From positions 1 to 32,695 of the forward strand of contig CAMBGJ010000011.1 in the NCBI GenBank assembly GCA_945865805.1: DNA of 32,695 bases, in the 5' to 3' direction. Below the pieces are notes generated by a model, which saw only the letters and a list, made by a program, of their open reading frames with translations, did not search any database and was not told the origin of the DNA. A program made the position numbers and the translations under genes. Below, in pieces: positions 27,179 through 32,695 of this stretch; within the stretch, counting starts at the first letter, position 1, and each line of letters begins with the position of its first letter. Source of the stretch: Bordetella parapertussis (GTDB lineage: Bacteria > Pseudomonadota > Gammaproteobacteria > Burkholderiales > SG8-41).

Positions 27179-28089
27179 GCTGTTCGTGCGTGCAACTCCT
27201 GTAGCCGTGCCTGCAGGCGCGCGCGTGCAAAGGCGGCAAACGCCCGCACGTTGGGCGATTGGTGGCGCGCCGACGGATACACAATACTGACGGGGATGGC
27301 CGCACCTTCAAATTTTTGCAGCACGCGCGTGAGCGCGCCCGCCTTGAGTTGCGCCAGCACCATGTAGTCATTAAATCGCCCGTAACCCGTGCCGGCGACG
27401 CAGGCTTCCACTGCAGCATCAACTTGATTGGTTGTCAGCACGCTTTTGATCGGCACTTGCAGCGGCTTGCGGCTTTCGCCAAAGGGCCAGTGCGTCGCCG
27501 ATGCCAGGTCGGTGAAGGTGACGCAGCGCTGGTCGCGCAGGTCGGTGGGCACCTTCGGCACACCGGTTTGGCGTATCAACGCCGGGCTCGCCACCACCAC
27601 GCGGCGCGCTTCACCCAGCGGCTGCGCCACCAGCGACGAATCAGGCAACCGCGCGACGCGCACCGCGACATCGATGCCTTCTTCCACCAGATCGACCACG
27701 CGATCCAGCAGCAATAACTCGATGGTGACCTCGGCTTGTTCCGCCAGAAACGCTGCCACCACTGGCGCCACGTACATGCGGCCGAAGGCGACCGACGACG
27801 CGATGCGCAAGCGCCCGCGTGGCGTGGCGCGACGTGCACTCAGACTTTGCCGCGCGTCGTCAACGGCGGCGACAATGTGCTTGCCGCGTTCGTAAAAATC
27901 ACGCCCTTCGTCTGTTAGCGACATGCGCCGCGTGGTGCGGTTCAGCAGCCGCACGCCCAGGTCGCGCTCCAGCGCGGCGAGTGTGCGCACCATCGACGGT
28001 TGCGATACCGCCAGCGCATCCGCTGCCGCTGTGATGCTGCCCGCATCGACGATTTTGATGAACGCCGTGATGGCGTGGAGTCGGTCCAT
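27175..28089 (-). CDS. LysR-family transcriptional regulator
   Basis: MDRLHAITAFIKIVDAGSITAAADALAVSQPSMVRTLAALERDLGVRLLNRTTRRMSLTDEG wHTH; LysR substrate-binding domain follows. Confidence 0.96.
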   Translation of the reverse strand: MDRLHAITAFIKIVDAGSITAAADALAVSQPSMVRTLAALERDLGVRLLNRTTRRMSLTDEGRDFYERGKHIVAAVDDARQSLSARRATPRGRLRIASSVAFGRMYVAPVVAAFLAEQAEVTIELLLLDRVVDLVEEGIDVAVRVARLPDSSLVAQPLGEARRVVVASPALIRQTGVPKVPTDLRDQRCVTFTDLASATHWPFGESRKPLQVPIKSVLTTNQVDAAVEACVAGTGYGRFNDYMVLAQLKAGALTRVLQKFEGAAIPVSIVYPSARHQSPNVRAFAAFARARLQARLQELHARTA

Positions 28090-28097
28090 GCCTCCAT

Positions 28098-28120
28098 ATT
28101 ACTGCATAAAACACAGCAAT
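28098..28120. promoter_or_regulatory. Candidate LysR-type box (T-N11-A dyad)
   Basis: Minus strand ATTGCTG-TGTTTTATG-CAGTAAT; arms pair at 6/7 and T-N11-A is centred on the dyad; 9 nt upstream of the lysR ATG. Confidence 0.6.
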
Positions 28121-28228
28121 CAAATGCTTTTGTCGCCATTTATTCATTTACATCAGGCGCAGAGAATGCGGCTTGTCGACCAAGCCCATTCCGGGTGACG
28201 TGACAACCACCCAACGAGGAAATCCATC

Positions 28229-28789
28229 ATGGCACGAGTTCAAGTCGTTAATCCCCAAACCGCAACCGGCGACGTCAAGGCGCTGCTGGATGCTGTGCAA
28301 TCACAACTGGGCGTCACGCCCAATTTCATCCGTGTGCTGGCCAATTCGCCCAAGGCGCTGGAAGGTTTTCTGGGCCTGTATGGCGCGCTGGGCAAAGCCA
28401 GCGTCGACAAGACCACGCAGGAACGCATCGCACTGGCGGTCGCCGAAGGCAATGGTTGCCAATACTGCGTGTCGGCGCACACCGCCATCGGCCGCCATGC
28501 CGGTTTGAGTAACGAAGAAATGGCGTTGAATCGTCGTGGTTCATCGTCAGACGCCAAAGCGGCGGCTACCGTGGCTTTTGCCAAGACGTTAAACGACAAC
28601 CTCGGCGAAATTACCAGCGGCGAATTCGATGCCGCGCGCAACGCCGGTCTCACCGATGGCGAGATCGTCGAAGTGATCTCGGTCGTCGCGCTCAACATTT
28701 TTACCAATATATTGGGCAAAGCCACACGGGTGGACATCGATTTTCCCAAGATCGAGCTGTACGACGCGCCACAACGCGCCGCCGCTTGA
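28229..28789 (+). CDS. Carboxymuconolactone decarboxylase/AhpD-like (peroxidase-related) protein
   Basis: CxxC-x3-H motif in GNGCQYCVSAHTAIGRHAGL; AhpD-like helical context. Confidence 0.9.
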   Translation: MARVQVVNPQTATGDVKALLDAVQSQLGVTPNFIRVLANSPKALEGFLGLYGALGKASVDKTTQERIALAVAEGNGCQYCVSAHTAIGRHAGLSNEEMALNRRGSSSDAKAAATVAFAKTLNDNLGEITSGEFDAARNAGLTDGEIVEVISVVALNIFTNILGKATRVDIDFPKIELYDAPQRAAA

Positions 28790-28801
28790 TGACACGCAGG
28801 A

Positions 28802-28824
28802 CGCCGGGCCGTACTAGCCCGGCG
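28802..28824 (+). terminator. GC-rich hairpin between the AhpD-like gene and the fused oxidoreductase gene
   Basis: CGCCGGGC-CGTACTA-GCCCGGCG, perfect 8-bp stem and 7-nt loop, with no long T-tract after it. Confidence 0.4.
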
Positions 28825-28865
28825 GTTTGAATTACAGGATTGCCGAATTTTCCAAGGAGCACACC

Positions 28866-30440
28866 ATGTCCCACGCCTTTGCCGATATTGCCTTCACCCC
28901 TGCCGTGCGTGCCGTGCAATCGCACATGGGCAGCCGCAAGAGCTACGAATCGTTCGATCTGATGAATGATCGCCACGACACCCTCGGCCCGATGGAAGCA
29001 GACTTCATCGTGGCGCGCGACGGGTTTTATCAGGCCACCGTCAGCGAAACCGGCTGGCCCTATGTGCAGTTTCGCGGCGGCCCCGCAGGGTTTCTCAAAG
29101 TGCTGGACGGCAAGACGCTGGGCTACGCCGATTTTCGCGGCAACGTGCAGTATGTGAGCGTGGGCAACCTGCACGGCAACGATCGCGTGTCGATCATTCT
29201 CATGGATTACGCCCATCGTCAGCGGCTGAAAATCCTGGGTCGCGTGCGCCTGGTGAGTCTCGATGACGAGCCTGCGCTGATCGCGAAACTGGAGCTACCC
29301 GACTACCGCGCACGCGTCGAACGCGGCGTGGTGATCACGGTGGAAGCCTACGACTGGAATTGCCCGCAGCACATCACACCGCGGTTTACCGAAACGCAGA
29401 TCAAGGCGCGTATCGCGCCACTGCTCAAACCGCAAGCCACAGCCGCGCAGATGCCACAAGAAGAACTCGGCAACGGGCCGCTCGCGCTGCGCATCAGCGG
29501 CGTGCGTGAACTGACGCCACGCGTGCGCGCCTACGAGTTGCGCCCCGCCGATGGCGGCGAATTGCCTGCAGTACACGCCGGCGCGCACCTCGACGTGCCG
29601 GTTCGTCTGGCCAACGGCGTGTTGAGCACGCGGCGCTATTCGATCAGCTCCGGTCCGTTACGCCGCGATGCCTATGAAATTGCCGTGCTGCGCGAGGATC
29701 ACGGCAGCGGCGGTTCGGCAGCCGTGCATACGAGCTTCCAGGTTGGGATGAGGCTGAATTGCGGCATGCCGGGAAACGATTTTTCGCTGCACGATGACGC
29801 ACGCCCGGTAATGCTGATCGCTGGCGGGATCGGCATCACGCCCCTCAGGGCCATGGCGAGCACGCTGAAGGCCCAACTTCGCGGGTTTGAATTGCACTAC
29901 GCGGTGCGCGCGCAAGAGGAAGCCGCCTATCTGAACGAAGCGCTGGAACTCACCCAGGCACCGGGCGCAACGCTGTACCTGTACGCTGAGGATGCACGGC
30001 AGCGGCTTGATGCAGCCGCACTGGTTGCAAAGGCGGCGCCCGATACGGTGTTTTACGTCTGCGGCCCCGTGAGTTTGATCGACGCGGTGCGTGTAGCGGC
30101 GGCGGCTTCAGGTGTCCCGGCCGATCGTGTGCGTTACGAACGATTTACCGCAGCGCCGCCGCCGACCCCTTCACGCGCGATCGAAGTTCTGCTTAAACGC
30201 AGTGGCAAACACCTCACCGTCGCGCCGACTCAAAGCATTCTCGAAGCCGTCGAAGCCGCCGGGGTGCCGGTTGCTGCCGGTTGCCGCGCTGGCAACTGCC
30301 GCACCTGTGCCGTGAAAGTGGTGGCGGGCGTGCCCGAACATCGCGACAGCGCGCTCAGCGACGTCGAGCGCTCGGAATCCGCGCTGATGTGTATCTGTGT
30401 ATCACGTGCGCAAGGTGATTCGCTGACACTGGATCTGTGA
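28866..30440 (+). CDS. Fusion: PNPOx-like FMN split barrel + FAD/NAD reductase + C-terminal 2Fe-2S ferredoxin
   Basis: N-terminal PNPOx-like region (YQATVSETGWPYVQFRGGPAGFLKVLDGKTLGYADFRGN), central reductase (RRYSISS, MLIAGGIGITPLRAMA, FYVCGP), C-terminal GCRAGNCRTC...CIC [2Fe-2S]. MSHAF start at 28866 preferred over 28827. Confidence 0.9.
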   Translation: MSHAFADIAFTPAVRAVQSHMGSRKSYESFDLMNDRHDTLGPMEADFIVARDGFYQATVSETGWPYVQFRGGPAGFLKVLDGKTLGYADFRGNVQYVSVGNLHGNDRVSIILMDYAHRQRLKILGRVRLVSLDDEPALIAKLELPDYRARVERGVVITVEAYDWNCPQHITPRFTETQIKARIAPLLKPQATAAQMPQEELGNGPLALRISGVRELTPRVRAYELRPADGGELPAVHAGAHLDVPVRLANGVLSTRRYSISSGPLRRDAYEIAVLREDHGSGGSAAVHTSFQVGMRLNCGMPGNDFSLHDDARPVMLIAGGIGITPLRAMASTLKAQLRGFELHYAVRAQEEAAYLNEALELTQAPGATLYLYAEDARQRLDAAALVAKAAPDTVFYVCGPVSLIDAVRVAAAASGVPADRVRYERFTAAPPPTPSRAIEVLLKRSGKHLTVAPTQSILEAVEAAGVPVAAGCRAGNCRTCAVKVVAGVPEHRDSALSDVERSESALMCICVSRAQGDSLTLDL

Positions 30441-30524
30441 CGGCGGCGTCACAACCGCGCCAAACCGTGCCGCGATTGACACCGCGAAGGAAGCGCACTA
30501 CAAAGTGGTTTCGAGGAGAAAACC

Positions 30525-31478
30525 ATGAAACCCCTGTTAATCGTTCTACCATTGTTGGCGGTCACTGCCGCTGTGGCGCAAGACTTCCCCACCAAGGCCA
30601 TCACTATCACCGTGCCTAATCCGCCCGGCGGCATGAACCAGATCCACGCGCAGCCGTTGTCCACCATTCTCGAAAAGCTCGGCGGCCAGCCCGCGCCGGT
30701 GGTCAATCGGCCCGGTGCGGTGGCGGCGGCAGGCACCGCGTTCGTGGCGAATCAGCCGCCTGATGGCCATCACATTCTGGTGACCACGCCGAATCTGTAT
30801 CTCGCCATCGAAAAAGACAAACTCTACGGCGTGAAATCGCCGTACTCGCTGGAGCAAGTCGAGCCACTGGCGCTGCTGTCAGCCGACCCGCTGATCATGA
30901 CCATCCACCCGCAGTTGCCGGTGAAAAACACGCAGGAACTGATCGCGTTGGCGAAGTCACGGCCTGGCGAATTGGTGTATTCCACCTCCGGGCCGTTCGG
31001 CATTACGCACACACCGCTGGAAATGTTTGCCACGGCGGCCAAGGTCAAATTCCGCCATCTGCCCACCACCGGCGGCGGCCCCGCCATCACGCAGGCGCTG
31101 GGCGGGCATTCGCAAATCACCGCTGGCGGCCCGGCGGCGGTTTTCACCTATGTGCAGTCAGGCAAGCTGCGCGCCCTCGGCAGTTGGGGCGTCAAGCCTT
31201 ACGCGGCGATGCCCACGGTGCCGACGTTTAAATCGCAAGGTCTCGATATCGAGGCGTATCTGTGGGTGGGCCTGTTCACCGCCAAGGGCGTGCCACCGGC
31301 GACGCTGACCAAACTGCGCGATCTGATACGCCGCGCCGCCAACGATGCCTCGTTCAAGCAGGCATTGGAGCGCGCGCAAGTGGTGCCGGATTACCGCGAG
31401 GGTGCGGAGTTCGCCAAGTTCTTCGAGGCGGATTACAAGCGCATGGCAGTGGTGGTCAAAGGCATCGGCAAGATTTAG
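30525..31478 (+). CDS. Bug/TctC-like substrate-binding protein with divergent ligand loop
   Basis: Signal peptide, QDFPTKAITITVPNPPGGMNQIHAQPLSTILEKLGGQPAPVVNRPGAVAAAGT; Bug-like length and layout. Confidence 0.88.
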   Translation: MKPLLIVLPLLAVTAAVAQDFPTKAITITVPNPPGGMNQIHAQPLSTILEKLGGQPAPVVNRPGAVAAAGTAFVANQPPDGHHILVTTPNLYLAIEKDKLYGVKSPYSLEQVEPLALLSADPLIMTIHPQLPVKNTQELIALAKSRPGELVYSTSGPFGITHTPLEMFATAAKVKFRHLPTTGGGPAITQALGGHSQITAGGPAAVFTYVQSGKLRALGSWGVKPYAAMPTVPTFKSQGLDIEAYLWVGLFTAKGVPPATLTKLRDLIRRAANDASFKQALERAQVVPDYREGAEFAKFFEADYKRMAVVVKGIGKI

Positions 31479-31514
31479 CGTGGCTTAAACATCATCCCTT
31501 CGAGGAGAATTTCC

Positions 31515-32477
31515 GTGCGTACAAAAATCGTCTTGAGCGCCGTGCTGGCGTTGAGTGCCGTCGCGGCGGTAGGCAGCGCCCACGCCGCGTGGCCGGAAAA
31601 AACCGTGCGCATCGTCATTCCCTGGCCGCCGGGCGGCAGCACGGATATCGTCGGGCGGCTGCTGGCGGCGGAACTCACTAAACGCTTAAAGCAGCAATTC
31701 ATCATCGACAATCGTGCCGGCGCTGGCAGCATCATCGGCCTGCAATACGCCACACAGCAACCGCCCGACGGCCATACGCTGATGATGACCTCGACCGCGT
31801 ACGGTTTTCTCATCGACAAACCCAAGGTGCCCGTCGATCTGGTGAACTCATTCGCGCCGGTGGCGTATATCGGCGTGGGCGATAGCGCGTTTGCCATACA
31901 CCCGTCGCTGCAGGTGAATTCGGTGCGGGCGCTGATTGATCTGGCGAAAAAGCGGCCCGGTGAATTGCTGTATGCGTCGTCGGGCATCGGCGGCTTTCCG
32001 CATATGTCCACCGAGCTGTTTAAGATGATGACCAAGACCAATCTCACGCACGTGCCGTTCAAGGGCGGCGGGCCAGCGGCGGCGGATACCATGGCAGGGC
32101 ACACGCAGATCATGCTGGGCTCGTTGCCCACGGTGGTGGCGATGGTTTCCAGCGGTCGCCTTAAGCTGCTGGCAACCGGCGGCTTGAAGCGCAATCCAAA
32201 GTACCCCAACACGCCAGCGGTGGCCGAAACCGTACCGGGCTACGAATCCACGATCTGGTGGGGCATGTTCGCGCCAAGGAACACGCCCGCCGACATCGTC
32301 GCCAGCGTGCATGCGGAAATCACCGCCGCGCTGAGTTCACCCGATATGCTGCGCCGCCTGGACGAACAGGGTGCCGTGCCATCCAAAATGAGTTCTGCAG
32401 ATTTTGGCAAACTGATGGTGTCGGAAACCAACAAGTGGCTGGAAGTGATCCGCACGGCGGGTATCAAGGCGGAGTAG
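31515..32477 (+). CDS. Bug/TctC family substrate-binding protein
   Basis: AWPEKTVRIVIPWPPGGSTDIVGRLLAAELTKRLKQQFIIDNRAGAGSIIG; VPFKGGGPA. Confidence 0.93.
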   Translation: MRTKIVLSAVLALSAVAAVGSAHAAWPEKTVRIVIPWPPGGSTDIVGRLLAAELTKRLKQQFIIDNRAGAGSIIGLQYATQQPPDGHTLMMTSTAYGFLIDKPKVPVDLVNSFAPVAYIGVGDSAFAIHPSLQVNSVRALIDLAKKRPGELLYASSGIGGFPHMSTELFKMMTKTNLTHVPFKGGGPAAADTMAGHTQIMLGSLPTVVAMVSSGRLKLLATGGLKRNPKYPNTPAVAETVPGYESTIWWGMFAPRNTPADIVASVHAEITAALSSPDMLRRLDEQGAVPSKMSSADFGKLMVSETNKWLEVIRTAGIKAE

Positions 32478-32490
32478 CGCGCAACGCTAA

Positions 32491-32521
32491 TCGTAAGCAT
32501 TTGTTTTTATTCACTATTTTG
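32491..32521 (+). repeat. Dispersed AT-rich element, copy C
   Basis: TCGTAAGCATTTGTTTTTATTCACTATTTTG upstream of the ubiD-like start. Confidence 0.6.
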
Positions 32522-32531
32522 AAAGGCTCTC

Positions 32532-32695
32532 ATGGCTGGCATCTCACCCAATAACGCCCCGCGTGATTTTCAACAGCATCTTGCAGCCCTGGAAAAAGCC
32601 GGTTTGCTGGTGCGCATCGACAAGCCCATCAACAAAGATACCGAGCTGCAGCCGCTGGTGCGCTGGCAGTTTGTCGGCGGCGTGCCCGAATCCGA
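32532..32695 (+). CDS. UbiD-family decarboxylase, N-terminal part (truncated by window edge)
   Basis: MAGISPNNAPRDFQQHLAALEKAGLLVRIDKPINKDTELQPLVRWQFVGGVPES..., typical UbiD-family N-terminus. Not in the ORF track in this frame. Confidence 0.82.
   Translation, partial: MAGISPNNAPRDFQQHLAALEKAGLLVRIDKPINKDTELQPLVRWQFVGGVPES

Noticed and set aside
28802-28824. Strong intrinsic terminator after the AhpD-like gene
   Set aside because: The hairpin is perfect but lacks a T-tract, so only a low-confidence terminator/hairpin call is made; it could equally be an attenuating or mRNA-stabilising hairpin.
1-32695. CRISPR array, tRNA/rRNA genes, IS transposase or phage genes
   Set aside because: No regularly spaced direct repeats, recognisable RNA genes, transposase or phage proteins were seen while reading; a dedicated search (tRNAscan, CRISPR finder) was not possible.

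Overview
The window is a high-GC, beta-proteobacterial-looking chromosomal segment with about 28 supportable protein-coding genes and no rRNA, tRNA or CRISPR that I could recognise. The left half carries a conserved core block: partial thiD, rubredoxin, gloA, rsmA, pdxA, surA, lptD, amgK and murU. The right half is an accessory catabolic region: a GMC dehydrogenase with a subunit-3-like protein, SDR, UroD-like protein, CaiB-type CoA transferase, enoyl-CoA hydratase, D-2-hydroxyacid dehydrogenase, SMP-30 protein, alpha/beta hydrolase, AhpD-like protein, a PNPOx-reductase-ferredoxin fusion and partial UbiD. Six Bug/TctC-type periplasmic binding proteins are scattered through the window. An MqsR/MqsA toxin-antitoxin pair sits in the middle.

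The main second-look observations are: (1) a DedA-rhodanese fusion whose rhodanese end is interrupted by an in-frame TGA and then TAG, while the frame stays protein-like to a stop shared with the convergent LysR gene; (2) a family of ~31-bp AT-rich dispersed elements, four strong copies plus weaker ones, one forming the 3' end of the UroD-like gene; (3) a perfect MqsA-type operator inside a predicted promoter that would make mqsR mRNA nearly leaderless; (4) an LLM oxidoreductase whose Shine-Dalgarno/ATG is out of frame with its body, next to a tandemly repeated SD; (5) a dRS3/NIME-like nested inverted repeat; (6) one Bug protein with an altered ligand loop. Nothing here amounts to a clearly new multi-gene system. 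All family assignments come from reading the proteins, not from searches.
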